A DNA stretch of 64,000 bases from Paracidovorax wautersii (GCF_900113035.1 NZ_FONX01000006.1:218851-282850); one strand, 5' to 3'; counted from the stretch's first letter, positions 1 through 8,555 are shown. Made by a program: numbers and translations. The notes: generated by a model not told the origin, from the letters alone.

Positions 1-35
1 ACGAGCACGAGGGGCCATCTCGCGCCGCCGAGCCA

Positions 36-2366
36 ATGGCTCCGGCGCCGCGCGCGGGCTACGCCTGCCCGATGCATCCGGAGGTGAGACAGGCGGAGCC
101 CGGGAAGTGTCCGAAGTGCGGAATGTTCCTGGAGCCGGTCGGCCTCCCGCCCGGCCACGGCGGACCCGGACCTGCGCAGCACGGGCATGACCATCATCGG
201 CATCACGCGGCGGCACCGCTGGCTGCACCTGCAGCGGCGGGCAAAGGTGACAAGGATGCGGAATACACGTGCCCGATGCACCCGCAGATCCGCCAGAGGG
301 GACCAGGGAACTGCCCGATCTGCGGAATGGCGCTGGAGCCGGTGATCGCGACGGGCACCACGGGCGAAAGCGCCGAACTGCGCGACATGACGCGCCGGTT
401 CTGGATCGGGCTGGCGCTGGCGCTGCCCGTGTTCGTCCTGGAAATGGGCGGTCACCTCGTGGGCTGGCATCTCCTTCCGGCGCAAACCTCGAACTGGTTG
501 CAGTTGCTCCTTGCCACGCCGGTGGTCCTCTGGGCAGGCTGGCCGTTTTTTGCGCGCGGCTGGGCGTCGATCCGGAACCGCAGCCTCAACATGTTCACGC
601 TCGTCGCGCTGGGAACGGGTGCCGCCTGGCTCTACAGCATCGTCGGCACGCTTGCGCCCGACCTGTTTCCCGCCGAACTGCGGGGCCATGAAGGCGCGGT
701 GCCAATCTACTTCGAGGCAGCGGCTGTCATCACGGTGCTGGTGCTGCTCGGTCAGGTCCTGGAACTGCGCGCGCGCGAGAAGACGTCGGGCGCCATCAAG
801 GCCTTGCTCGACCTGGCGCCGAAGACGGCCCTGCGCGTGCGGGCGGATGGCAGCGACGAGACGGTCCAGATCGACACCATCCAGGTCGGCGAGCGCCTGC
901 GGGTGCGGCCGGGCGAGAAGGTGCCCGTGGACGGGGAACTGATCGAGGGCAAGGGAACGGTCGATGAGTCCATGGTCACGGGTGAACCCATGCCGGTGCC
1001 CAAGGCTGCCGGTTCCAAGGTCACCGCCGGCACCCTTAACCAGACGGGCGGCTTCGTGATGCGGGCGGACAAGGTCGGTGCCGACACACTGCTCTCCCAG
1101 ATCGTCCACATGGTGGCGGCCGCACAGCGCAGCCGCGCGCCGATCCAGCGCATGGCCGACGAAGTGGCGGCCTGGTTCGTGCCGATCGTCATCGCCGTGG
1201 CCTTGCTGACCTTCGTCGTCTGGCTGGTGTGGGGGCCCGACCCCTCGCTCTCCTACGCGCTCATCACTTCGGTTGCCGTACTCATCATCGCCTGCCCCTG
1301 CGCCCTGGGGCTGGCCACGCCCATGTCCATCATGGTGGGCGTCGGCCGAGGGGCCCAACAGGGCGTGCTGATCCGTGATGCCCAGGTCCTCGAACGAATG
1401 GAGAAGGTCGACACCCTGGTCGTGGACAAGACCGGGACCTTGACCGAGGGGCGGCCGAAGGTCGTGCACATCGAGGCGGCCGAAGGCTTTGGACGCGACG
1501 ACCTGCTCCAGAAGCTGGCCAGCGTGGAGCGGGCGAGCGAGCATCCGCTGGCGATGGCAGTCGTCCAGGCTGCCCAGGCACGAAAGCTCCCGTTTTCCGA
1601 AGTGAGCAACTTCGACTCGCCCGTGGGCAAGGGCGTCGTCGGACGGGTCGACGGTGTGGACCTGATCAGCGGGGCAGCCAAGTTCCTGAAGGAGCGCGGC
1701 ATCGACGTTTCGCCCTTGGAGGCGGCGGCGGAGAAGCAGCGTGCCAGGTCGGCGACGGTCATCTTTGTTGCGCTGGGCGGCAGCCTGGCGGGCTTCGTGG
1801 CGATCGCGGACCCCATCAAGGAGACCACGCCGGAGGCCCTGCGAGGACTGCGCGAAGCCGGCGTGCGCATCGTCATGCTCACGGGCGACGGCAGGACCAC
1901 GGCGGACGCCGTTGCCAGAGAGCTTGACATTGACGAAGTGGTCGCGGAGGTGTTCCCCGAGGACAAGGCAAAGATCGTACAGCGCCTTCGGGGCGAGGGC
2001 CGCGTGGTGGCCATGGCCGGTGACGGTGTCAACGACGCGCCGGCGCTTGCCGCGGCCGAGGTCGGCATCGCGATGGGCACCGGGACGGATGTGGCGATGG
2101 AAAGCGCCGGGGTAACCCTCCTCAAGGGCGACCTGACGGGAATCGTCCGTGCGCGGAAGCTGTCGCACGCCACCATGCGGAACATCCGGCAGAACCTTTT
2201 CTTCACCTTCGTCTACAACGTGGCGGGCATTCCGCTCGCCGCGGGCGCGCTCTATCCCTTCCTTGGGATGCTCCTCTCGCCCGTGGTGGCCGCCGCCGCC
2301 ATGGCGCTGTCGTCCGTCAGTGTCATTGTCAATGCGCTACGGCTGCGGACTGCAAAGGTGGATTGA
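36..2366 (+). CDS. copA: Cu(I)/Ag(I)-translocating P1B-type ATPase, probably 5'-truncated by the window edge
   Basis: Exports monovalent copper or silver across the inner membrane using ATP. Two N-terminal heavy-metal-binding domains (CPMHPE...CPKCGM near residues 10-34, CPMHPQ...CPICGM near 78-103) flank a His-rich linker. Core motifs follow in order: TGEP near 314, the CPC transport site (IACPCALG) near 420, DKTGT phosphorylation site near 464, SEHPLA nucleotide-binding motif, and GDGVNDAPA near 661. The C-terminal helix with MALSSVSV is typical of copper pumps. The reading frame is open from the chosen ATG back to base 3, and no ribosome site precedes this ATG, so the true start is probably upstream. 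No copper regulator gene is visible in the window. Confidence 0.9.
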   Translation: MAPAPRAGYACPMHPEVRQAEPGKCPKCGMFLEPVGLPPGHGGPGPAQHGHDHHRHHAAAPLAAPAAAGKGDKDAEYTCPMHPQIRQRGPGNCPICGMALEPVIATGTTGESAELRDMTRRFWIGLALALPVFVLEMGGHLVGWHLLPAQTSNWLQLLLATPVVLWAGWPFFARGWASIRNRSLNMFTLVALGTGAAWLYSIVGTLAPDLFPAELRGHEGAVPIYFEAAAVITVLVLLGQVLELRAREKTSGAIKALLDLAPKTALRVRADGSDETVQIDTIQVGERLRVRPGEKVPVDGELIEGKGTVDESMVTGEPMPVPKAAGSKVTAGTLNQTGGFVMRADKVGADTLLSQIVHMVAAAQRSRAPIQRMADEVAAWFVPIVIAVALLTFVVWLVWGPDPSLSYALITSVAVLIIACPCALGLATPMSIMVGVGRGAQQGVLIRDAQVLERMEKVDTLVVDKTGTLTEGRPKVVHIEAAEGFGRDDLLQKLASVERASEHPLAMAVVQAAQARKLPFSEVSNFDSPVGKGVVGRVDGVDLISGAAKFLKERGIDVSPLEAAAEKQRARSATVIFVALGGSLAGFVAIADPIKETTPEALRGLREAGVRIVMLTGDGRTTADAVARELDIDEVVAEVFPEDKAKIVQRLRGEGRVVAMAGDGVNDAPALAAAEVGIAMGTGTDVAMESAGVTLLKGDLTGIVRARKLSHATMRNIRQNLFFTFVYNVAGIPLAAGALYPFLGMLLSPVVAAAAMALSSVSVIVNALRLRTAKVD

Positions 2367-3093
2367 GATCAGCCAGCGACGAATGCAAGCTGCAGGCATT
2401 GAGCCCGGCACCCGTAGCCGCAACTTCAGCCGAAGCGGCGCCAGGCGCTGGAACCGATCGCGCAGGACCACACCCGCCACGCCAGCCGCGAGAGCATCGA
2501 GCTCAAGCGGAAGGGCCCAGCCCGGGGTGGCGTACCGCCTGCAGGGTTCCATCCGATCGGTGGGATGGCTGATGTCGGATTGCCGGGGTAGTTCAGGCCA
2601 CGCACCGGCGCGCGCCACTTCGAAGGCAGGCTGGCGACGATGCCCAGAGCCCACGCTCTTCGGCCGTTGACAGGAACTCGCTTGGGTAGGCCGGTCGCAT
2701 CGGCTGCGCTGGCGCAGCGGCGACGTCCTTCCGGCTCGCGCGGGAATTCGACGCGGTGCAGACCCATCATGCACCGGTCGACGAGAGCGGCCTGACGGCA
2801 CCTGCCCTGAAGCACCTGGTGCCACTGCGCCGGGCCAGCGGGCGAAGCCGCGGGCGGTCGGCGGCGGAGCCCGCTACCGGGGCAGACGCCTTTCGGCCAG
2901 ACCTCGGCTTGCGCCGCCGCAGGCTTGCGCACAGGCGCCGCCGTGGCGCGCACCGGCACCAAGGCATGCCTCGCGGGCCGTCCGGTGGAGCTGTCGGCGA
3001 AATCCGCTCACAAACGCTCGACTTTCTCGTTGCGCATCCGGAGCGCGGTAGACGACCCTTTCGGATGTTTGTGTCCACGGCAAGGAGCCTGCA
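2367..3093. other. gene-poor stretch, no supported gene
   Basis: About 730 bases separate the ATPase from the first actin-like gene. Long open frames exist on both strands, but their translations are Arg/Pro-rich, typical of GC-rich shadow frames, and show no recognisable family. It may be a decayed gene. The ribosome site AAGGAG of the next gene lies at its right end. Confidence 0.5.
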
Positions 3094-4119
3094 ATGAGCA
3101 AGATCGTCAGGGCCATCGACGTCGGCTTCGGCAACACGAAGTTCGTCGTCGGGCACACGGAGCAGGAGATCAAGTGCGCGTCCTTCCCGTCGCTGGCCTA
3201 TACCAGCGCCAAGGACCCGGCGACGAGGCCGGCAGCCGAGCGCCGCAGGACGGTGGCCATCCCGATCGACGGAACCTTCTACGAGGTCGGGCCGGAAGTC
3301 CACCTGGCGGCGGACACCTTCCGGGCGACGCAGTTGCACGACCAGTACGTCGAGACGCCCGAGTACATGGCGCTGGCGCGCGGTGCGATGGCCTACATGA
3401 AGCTCAGCGCGATCGACCTGCTCGTGGTGGGGCTGCCGGTGTCGTCCTTCCAGGCACGCAAGGCCTATCTGGAGAAGGCGATGGTGGGCGTGCACGATCT
3501 CGGCGGCGGCAAGACGGTGGAGGTGAGGAAGGCCGTCGCCGTGGCCCAGCCGCAGGGCGCACTCGTCTACTACACGGCAGCGTACCACAAGCAAAAGAGC
3601 ATCGAGCACGAGCAGAGCCTCATCATCGATCCGGGCTCGCGCACCTTCGACTGGCTGCTGTCGCGGGGCATGCGGCTGGTCCTGAAGGTCAGCAACTCCG
3701 TCAACCGCGGCATGTCCGATGTCCTCAAGACGATCGCCCAGGAGATCAGCAGCGACATCGGCCGGCCCTACAGCGACCTGCCTGCCATCGATGCGGCCTT
3801 GCGCACCGGCAAGCCGCTGATGATCTACCAGAAGCCCTACGACCTCGCTCCGATCCTGCCGACCGCGCGCGCGGTCGCGCGCCGCGCCGTCTCGTCGATG
3901 ATGGAGTGGATCACGGAGGACTACAGCATCCAGAACGTGATCCTCGTCGGTGGCGGCGCGTTCATGTTCAAGGACGCGGTCAAGGCGGCGTTTCCGAACC
4001 ACAAGATCTACGTGGTGAAGGAGCCGATGTTCGCCAACGTGAAGGGCTTCCAGATCGCGGGGGACAACCTCCTCAAGGCCCAGGGCACTGCCGGCGAGGA
4101 CCGAGATGGACAGCGATGA
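3094..4119 (+). CDS. ParM/StbA-family actin-like ATPase, copy 1
   Basis: Predicted filament-forming ATPase of the plasmid segregation (type II partition) class, acting in the cytoplasm. Actin-fold signatures are present: phosphate-1 loop DVGFGNTKF near residues 9-17, phosphate-2 loop IDPGSRTFDW near 178-187, and adenosine loop LVGGGAFMF near 282-290. The length of 341 residues is normal for ParM/StbA. AAGGAG lies 6 bases before the ATG. The next gene begins inside this one (14-base overlap), so the two are translationally coupled. It closely matches the second copy at 4651 along its whole length, for example VETPEYMALARGA against TETPEYLALLRGA. It may be related to protein D of PRTRC cassettes, but no other PRTRC gene is visible. 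Confidence 0.85.
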   Translation: MSKIVRAIDVGFGNTKFVVGHTEQEIKCASFPSLAYTSAKDPATRPAAERRRTVAIPIDGTFYEVGPEVHLAADTFRATQLHDQYVETPEYMALARGAMAYMKLSAIDLLVVGLPVSSFQARKAYLEKAMVGVHDLGGGKTVEVRKAVAVAQPQGALVYYTAAYHKQKSIEHEQSLIIDPGSRTFDWLLSRGMRLVLKVSNSVNRGMSDVLKTIAQEISSDIGRPYSDLPAIDAALRTGKPLMIYQKPYDLAPILPTARAVARRAVSSMMEWITEDYSIQNVILVGGGAFMFKDAVKAAFPNHKIYVVKEPMFANVKGFQIAGDNLLKAQGTAGEDRDGQR

Positions 4120-4420
4120 GACACGCCGGTCGCAGGCCTTGCGCATCCGCGTCACCCTGGAGCTGAGCCGCAGCGACGATCCTCTCCTGTTCGACGCACT
4201 CGTGCAGTTGAAGAAGGGGCGCAGGCGCGTCGCGCGGCTGCGCACCCTGGCCCATGACGGTCTGCTGGCGAGCCAGCTGAAGCTGTCGGGTCCCGCCGCG
4301 CCAGCGCCGGCGCAAGCCGGTCCCGCCCTCGGCAGCGAGGACGGGGGCGAGCATGCAGACCTCGCGGCCTTGGACCCCAGCGTGACCTCCGGGCTCTTTG
4401 AAGCGCCCCTGAGGGAATGA
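4106..4420 (+). CDS. small predicted ribbon-helix-helix partner of actin-like copy 1
   Basis: A 104-residue protein starting inside the actin-like gene. Residues about 12-55 hold a basic segment with a short strand (LRIRVTLELSRSD) and two helices ending in VARLRTLAHDGLL. This strand-helix-helix order fits a ribbon-helix-helix DNA-binding fold like ParR or StbB, but the fold is inferred from pattern only. The C-terminal half is Ala/Pro-rich and poorly conserved. Its counterpart at 5667 keeps the SRxDxPxL(F/Y)D and RLRxLAH(D/E)GL pattern. By position it is the likely centromere-binding adaptor of the filament protein. Confidence 0.7.
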   Translation: MDSDETRRSQALRIRVTLELSRSDDPLLFDALVQLKKGRRRVARLRTLAHDGLLASQLKLSGPAAPAPAQAGPALGSEDGGEHADLAALDPSVTSGLFEAPLRE

Positions 4421-4463
4421 GCCTCGGGCCGAGCCCTCCGATCCCAGACGCCCCCTTGACGCG

Positions 4464-4542
4464 TGGGACTCCCGTGAGACCGTGGTGAGACGGAATGCGC
4501 AGCGCCCGGCCTGTATGGGACGGCGCGGGACGAACTGAGACC
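4464..4542 (+). repeat. six phased (T/C)G(A/G)GAC direct repeats, candidate parC centromere and operator
   Basis: Copies of the hexamer YGRGAC begin at 4464, 4475, 4486, 4516, 4526 and 4536. Spacing is 11, 11, 30, 10 and 10 bases, so three units on each side sit on one face of the helix around a 30-base step. The 12-mer TGAGACCGTGGT occurs twice exactly (4475-4486 and 4536-4547). The array lies just upstream of the second actin-like gene. Plasmid R1 parC has a similar layout of two iteron clusters around the parMR promoter; ParR-type binding here is inference. Confidence 0.65.
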
Positions 4543-4650
4543 GTGGTCGGGGTGGAGTCGCGCCCGAACGGAATCATGGGATGCCCAGGCGCGGTCCGCG
4601 TGGGCGCCGTCGATGGCCGCCCGTTTCGCAACACAGTTCAGGAGAACCAT

Positions 4651-5670
4651 ATGAATCCAGTGGTCAGGGCCGTAGACGTCGGGTTCGGCCATACCAAGTT
4701 CGTCACGGGGGTGGCCGGCACCGAGATCCGGTGCACGAGCTTTCCTTCGCTGTGCTATCCGGCGGCGAGGGATTCCTCCAAGGCCGCCGCGATCGAGAGC
4801 CGCGCGACGATGTGCATCCCCATTGGCGGCCTGTTCTACGAGGTGGGGCCGGATGTCGTGCTCGCCGGCGATGCCTTCCGGCCTTCCCAGATGCACGACC
4901 GCTACACGGAGACGCCGGAGTACCTGGCGCTGCTCAGGGGTGCCCTTCGCATGATGAAGGTGTCGGAGATACACCTGCTCGTCGTCGGTCTGCCCGTGGC
5001 ACTGCTGGCGGCGCGCAAGGCAAAGCTCGAGCGGGCCATGACGGGGACGCACGATGTCGGCGGAGGCCGTCGGGTGGTCGTGCACAAGACCATGGCGGTC
5101 GCGCAGCCGCAGGGTGCCCTGGTCTACTTCGCGTCCGTCGCCGGCAAGATGGACCGGATCGCGGGGGAGAACAGTCTCGTGCTCGACCCCGGATACCGGA
5201 CCTTCGATTGGGTGGTCGCGCGGGGCGTGCGCTTCGTGCAGAAGCGCAGCCATTCCGTGCCCCGAGGCGTTGCGGACGTGCTTCAGGCACTGGCCTCGGA
5301 GATCACCTTGGACATCGGCGTTCAGTACAGAGACCTCGATGCGGTCGATGCGGCGCTGCGAGCGGGCAGGGCGCCCACGATCTACCAGCGGCCGTACGAC
5401 CTGCAACGGATGCGGCCGATGGTCGAGAAGATCACCGGCCAGGCGATCTCGTCGATGCTGCACTGGATCGGAGATGCGACGGGCTTCCACAACATCGTGA
5501 TGGCCGGTGGCGGCGTCCATCTGTTCAAGGGCGCCGTCCGGGCGGCGTTTCCGCGCCAGCGGGTGCTGGTGCTCCGGGACGGCATGTTCGCCAACGTGCG
5601 CGGGTTTCAGATCGCGGGGATGAACTACCTTGCCGGCCGCAGCGGCGCCGATGCCGGAGGTGTGCGATGA
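4651..5670 (+). CDS. ParM/StbA-family actin-like ATPase, copy 2
   Basis: Second actin-like ATPase, 339 residues, strongly similar to the copy at 3094. It keeps the phosphate-1 loop DVGFGHTKF, phosphate-2 loop LDPGYRTFDW near 177-186 and adenosine loop MAGGGVHLF near 282-290. The ATG is chosen because AGGAGA precedes it at the right distance and because alignment with copy 1 begins here; an upstream in-frame start at 4495 would read through the repeat array. Its stop overlaps the ATG of the next small gene (ATGA). Two different filament proteins in one operon could form separate or mixed filaments. Confidence 0.85.
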   Translation: MNPVVRAVDVGFGHTKFVTGVAGTEIRCTSFPSLCYPAARDSSKAAAIESRATMCIPIGGLFYEVGPDVVLAGDAFRPSQMHDRYTETPEYLALLRGALRMMKVSEIHLLVVGLPVALLAARKAKLERAMTGTHDVGGGRRVVVHKTMAVAQPQGALVYFASVAGKMDRIAGENSLVLDPGYRTFDWVVARGVRFVQKRSHSVPRGVADVLQALASEITLDIGVQYRDLDAVDAALRAGRAPTIYQRPYDLQRMRPMVEKITGQAISSMLHWIGDATGFHNIVMAGGGVHLFKGAVRAAFPRQRVLVLRDGMFANVRGFQIAGMNYLAGRSGADAGGVR

Positions 5671-5963
5671 GCGAGGAAAGCCGCAACGATGGCACGATCC
5701 GGCTCCTGTTCGAGATGTCGCGGGACGACAACCCGCCGCTCTACGACGACCTGATCCGGTTCGGCAAGGGCGTGAAGCGGGTGAACCGGCTGCGTCTGCT
5801 GGCACATGAGGGCTTGCGCGCCGTCACCTTGCCGGCGCCGGCGCCCGCAGGGGAGGCGATCGCGGGCCGTCCCGCCACAGAGGCGCCGCAAGCAGTTGCC
5901 CCCGCGGGCTTCGGGTCCGGTGCCGTGACCGACCTGGTGTTCGCCGAGCCGCTGGGCGAATAG
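5667..5963 (+). CDS. small predicted ribbon-helix-helix partner of actin-like copy 2
   Basis: A 98-residue protein coupled by ATGA to the actin-like gene. Residues about 9-53 (IRLLFEMSRDDNPPLYDDL, then KRVNRLRLLAHEGL) parallel the protein at 4106 and suggest a strand plus two helices, as in ParR/StbB-type DNA-binding adaptors. The Pro/Ala-rich tail differs between the copies but both end in a short acidic segment (EAPLRE here EPLGE). It is probably the protein that recognises the repeat array upstream of its operon; this is inferred from context only. Confidence 0.7.
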   Translation: MSEESRNDGTIRLLFEMSRDDNPPLYDDLIRFGKGVKRVNRLRLLAHEGLRAVTLPAPAPAGEAIAGRPATEAPQAVAPAGFGSGAVTDLVFAEPLGE

Positions 5964-5971
5964 GGGGCGGT

Positions 5972-6439
5972 ATGGGACATGGAACGATGGATCGCGGCGA
6001 GAGCAGCGGTGTCAGTGCATCCGAGTTGGCCGCCATGGGCATGTGCGAGCGCAGGGTGGCTCTGGATCACCGCCACGGACGGAAGGTCTCCGCCGCGCAG
6101 CACGAAGCGCTCCAGCGGGGCCTGCGCCTGCACGCCGCATTCGACGCGCAGGCCGCGGCGGAGCGGCCCGGCCGGCGGGGCCGGTGCTTCATCGCGACCC
6201 ACATCTTCGGAAGTGCCGCCCCGCAAACCGAGGTCCTGCGACGCTATCGGGACGGCGTGCTGCGCACCAGCGGCCCGGGATGCCGCCTGATCGTGTGGTA
6301 CTACCGCGCAGCGCCGCTCGTCTGTGCCTGGCTTTGCCGCCATCCGTGGGCCTGCATCCCGCTTCGCCACGCCCTGTCGCTGATGGTCTGGTACGCAGGG
6401 TGGCGCTGCCGGCGCATGGAGGTGCATCATGTCCGCTGA
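5972..6439 (+). CDS. protein with Cas4-like N-terminal Cys motif and C-terminal CFI-box domain
   Basis: 155 residues. Near residues 16-32 the sequence SASELAAMGMCERRVALD matches the N-terminal motif of Cas4/PD-(D/E)XK nucleases, which carries the first cysteine of the iron-sulphur cluster. Near residue 70 it changes to CFIATHIFG, then LRRYRDGVL and WYYRAAP, the CFI-box C-terminal domain followed by hydrophobic, probably membrane-associated segments. It has no nuclease catalytic residues itself. These, with the remaining three cluster cysteines, are in the next gene, whose ATG lies 11 bases before this stop. The pair may make one split nuclease. The start at 5972 has an AGGGGG-like site; 5987 is an alternative. 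Confidence 0.65.
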   Translation: MGHGTMDRGESSGVSASELAAMGMCERRVALDHRHGRKVSAAQHEALQRGLRLHAAFDAQAAAERPGRRGRCFIATHIFGSAAPQTEVLRRYRDGVLRTSGPGCRLIVWYYRAAPLVCAWLCRHPWACIPLRHALSLMVWYAGWRCRRMEVHHVR

Positions 6440-6956
6440 AGTGGTCGTCGCATGCGGGCTTGCTGTCGGCCTGCTGCTGTGGAGCGCACGGCGTTGGCTC
6501 ATGGGCCGCCCCAACGGCTGGGCCCGCCTTCCCGGAGAGCTGCGGCGCGCCGAGCTCATCTACAGCGAGCGGCCTTTCCGCGTCGGGGAGCCAGAGGCGA
6601 TTTCAGCGAAGGTCGACCGTGCGTACCGGCGCCGGGATGGGGTGTTCGTGCTGCTGGAGCTCAAGACGCGCGCGCATGCGCGGGCCTATCCCTCGGACGT
6701 GATCGAGCTGTCTGCGCAGCGGATGGCGCTGGGCAGCGAGTCGGGGCAACCCGTCGCGTCGCATGCGTACGTGCTCATTCAGGCCCCGGACGGGCGGTTT
6801 CTAGGCTGCCGACGCGTGCGCCTCTTGCCCGCGCGAGAGGTGGTGGCGCTGGCCAGGCGTCGCAGGCAACTGCTGAGGGGAGCCCTTCAGCCACGTGCGA
6901 ACGGGGCTCCGCATCTGTGCGGGGACTGCGCTCACAGCCAGCGCTGTGGCCGATAG
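6429..6956 (+). CDS. membrane-anchored Cas4-like PD-(D/E)XK nuclease core
   Basis: 175 residues. An N-terminal hydrophobic helix (about residues 4-17) is followed by a PD-(D/E)XK core: acidic residue in KVDRAY, ELK in LLELKTR, and a Q-motif in SAQRMAL. The C-terminus has CGDCAHSQRC, matching the CxxCx5C that supplies three of the four [4Fe-4S] ligands in Cas4/AddB-type nucleases. The usual first cysteine is missing here but present in the overlapping upstream product. No cas genes or CRISPR repeats are nearby, so a role in spacer uptake is unlikely; DNA processing during transfer or maintenance, or defence, are open alternatives. Confidence 0.7.
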   Translation: MSAEVVVACGLAVGLLLWSARRWLMGRPNGWARLPGELRRAELIYSERPFRVGEPEAISAKVDRAYRRRDGVFVLLELKTRAHARAYPSDVIELSAQRMALGSESGQPVASHAYVLIQAPDGRFLGCRRVRLLPAREVVALARRRRQLLRGALQPRANGAPHLCGDCAHSQRCGR

Positions 6957-7093
6957 CCGGGCCATCGAACGCAGCGCTTGCCGCTCCGAGGTATCTGCGA
7001 GGACGTCGACGGTTGGGCCAGGGCCGGACGGACCGCATGGCTCTACGCCATTGAGGAATCGGCGAGCGCTTTGCGGTCTCCTTTGGGCGGCCG

Positions 7094-8350
7094 TCAAGCG
7101 GCCAGCACGCATTGGGGACGGTTCGCAGCAGCTTCGCATCTGGCGATGAACTCGGCCCAGCGTTCGAGCGCCACGCGGCGTTCGGGTATTTCCTCGCGAA
7201 CGTCGTAGATGCCTTCCACACCCTTGAGCACGTGGTTGAGCGCGATCTCTGAGATCTCCCGGCTGATGCCCATGTTGCGCATGTGGCCCTTGGCCGTGCT
7301 GCGCGTGTCGTGCGGCGTGAAGCGCCGGATCTCGATGTCGCCCCGCTCGAAAGCGCGCGTGATGGCGGCCCACAAGGTCGTGCCGCCCACATGGATGTCG
7401 CCGCCGAAGCGCCGCCTGCGGCGCTCCACGCGGCAGGGCAGCACCCAATCGGAGTCGCCCGCCAGTTCCTTGAGCTCCTTGAACCAACCGACCACCGTGG
7501 GCGTGAGGGGCACGAGAAAGCCTGCCCGTGTCTTGACCACGGTATCCGGCACCCACCAGTCTCCCTTGTCGAGATCCACGTGCTCCCAGCGGGCCTTCGA
7601 CAGTTCGACGGAGCGGACGCAGGTCGCCAGCAAGATCCGGAAGGCCAGGGCGTTCTCGAAGCCGATGTCCTCGATGTCCTTCAGCAGGATGCAGAGTTCG
7701 TCTTCCGAGAGCATGACCCGCTTGCGCACGGGTGGACGCGGTCCCATCAAGGAGGTGATGTCGATCCCCAGGGCCGGATTCGAATAGATCAGCTTCTTGC
7801 CACAAGCGTGTGCGAACAACTGCTTGCAGGAGGTCAGGATCCGCTTCGATACGGTCCAACTGCGTTCCGCGGATTCGATGACATGCACGACGTGGGCTGG
7901 CGAAACCTTGTCCACGCGCATCGAGCCGAGCTTGGGTAGGATCACGTTTTCCAGATCCCACTTGCGGTAGTAGATGGTGCCCACGGCGAGATCGTCCGGA
8001 CCGAGCTTCTTCTCCTTGAAGTCTGCAATCAGCGCGCGGACCGTCCAAGACATCTTGGACTCCATCTTCACGACCTTCTTACGGTTCGCGGGGTCTTCGC
8101 CTCGGTCGATGGCTGCGCGTTCCTCGCGCGCTATCTGCCTGGCCTTAGCAAGGGAAACGTCCGGGTAGTTGCCTATCGTCAGCTCTCGCCGACGACTACC
8201 TGGCAGGCTGTACCGGAGCACCCAGGCCGCGGTTCCCGAGGCGGACAGCGTGAACGTCAGTCCGTCGCCATCGGACTTGGCGACCGGCGCTCCCTGCTTC
8301 ATCCAGTGCTTGATCTGGATGTCGTCGAGTAAATGAACTTGCTTGCCCAT
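7094..8350 (-). CDS. P4-type tyrosine integrase with DUF4102 arm-binding domain
   Basis: Site-specific recombinase of 418 residues. The N-terminal DUF4102 domain (to about 95; WVLRYSLPGSRRRELTIG) is typical of P4-like island integrases. A SAM-like core-binding region follows, then the catalytic domain with Arg in ATCVRSVELSKA, the HxxR box FTPHDTRST and the nucleophile Tyr in GVEGIYDVR. GGGAG precedes the ATG at 8350; an upstream in-frame ATG at 8374 has none. The gene points away from the putative attachment region to its right. It is likely responsible for integration of the island carrying the partition and nuclease genes. Confidence 0.9.
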   Translation of the reverse strand: MGKQVHLLDDIQIKHWMKQGAPVAKSDGDGLTFTLSASGTAAWVLRYSLPGSRRRELTIGNYPDVSLAKARQIAREERAAIDRGEDPANRKKVVKMESKMSWTVRALIADFKEKKLGPDDLAVGTIYYRKWDLENVILPKLGSMRVDKVSPAHVVHVIESAERSWTVSKRILTSCKQLFAHACGKKLIYSNPALGIDITSLMGPRPPVRKRVMLSEDELCILLKDIEDIGFENALAFRILLATCVRSVELSKARWEHVDLDKGDWWVPDTVVKTRAGFLVPLTPTVVGWFKELKELAGDSDWVLPCRVERRRRRFGGDIHVGGTTLWAAITRAFERGDIEIRRFTPHDTRSTAKGHMRNMGISREISEIALNHVLKGVEGIYDVREEIPERRVALERWAEFIARCEAAANRPQCVLAA

Positions 8351-8420
8351 GTTTGCGTCTCCCACCCCAGGCAAGGCCTCACCTGCGGCTATATTGGAGA
8401 CACTCTACGCCGTTCCAGGA

Positions 8421-8467
8421 CTGGTAGCTAGACCTAGAGAATCCGCCTAGCTACCAGCGTAGCTACC
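8421..8467. repeat. 11-bp perfect inverted repeat plus a third half-site beside the integrase
   Basis: CTGGTAGCTAG (8421-8431) and its exact complement CTAGCTACCAG (8447-8457) are separated by 15 bases. A further TAGCTACC lies at 8460-8467 in the same orientation as the second arm. Three copies of a half-site just upstream of an integrase start suggest integrase or excisionase binding sites, or an integrase operator. Confidence 0.5.
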
Positions 8468-8522
8468 GGCAGATCACGCGCTTGGATGCGCTCTCGTGAG
8501 ACGCTATGATCCAATAACTCAT

Positions 8523-8555
8523 TGTCAGCAAAGGAGATTTAATACTTTGCTGACA
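8523..8555. repeat. 11-bp perfect inverted repeat with AT-rich centre, candidate recombination core or terminator
   Basis: TGTCAGCAAAG (8523-8533) and CTTTGCTGACA (8545-8555) flank an 11-base AT-rich spacer. The geometry resembles a tyrosine-recombinase core site. A terminator is less likely because no T-run follows on either strand. The partner site at the other end of the island is outside the window. Confidence 0.4.

Noticed and set aside
2337..2962. Overlapping minus-strand open frames of 160-180 codons after the copper ATPase gene
   Set aside because: Arg/Pro-rich shadow-type composition, no family pattern, no ribosome site; other frames over the same DNA are equally long.
3094..5670. 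MreB or FtsA cell-shape proteins
   Set aside because: Length, loop sequences and coupling to a small adaptor fit ParM/StbA better; no mre or fts neighbours.
2767..5805. A 1012-codon minus-strand open frame across the actin-like genes
   Set aside because: It is the antisense shadow of two well-supported genes and has no recognisable domain.
6429..6956. CRISPR-associated Cas4 in an adaptation module
   Set aside because: No cas1, cas2 or other cas genes and no repeat-spacer array anywhere in the window.
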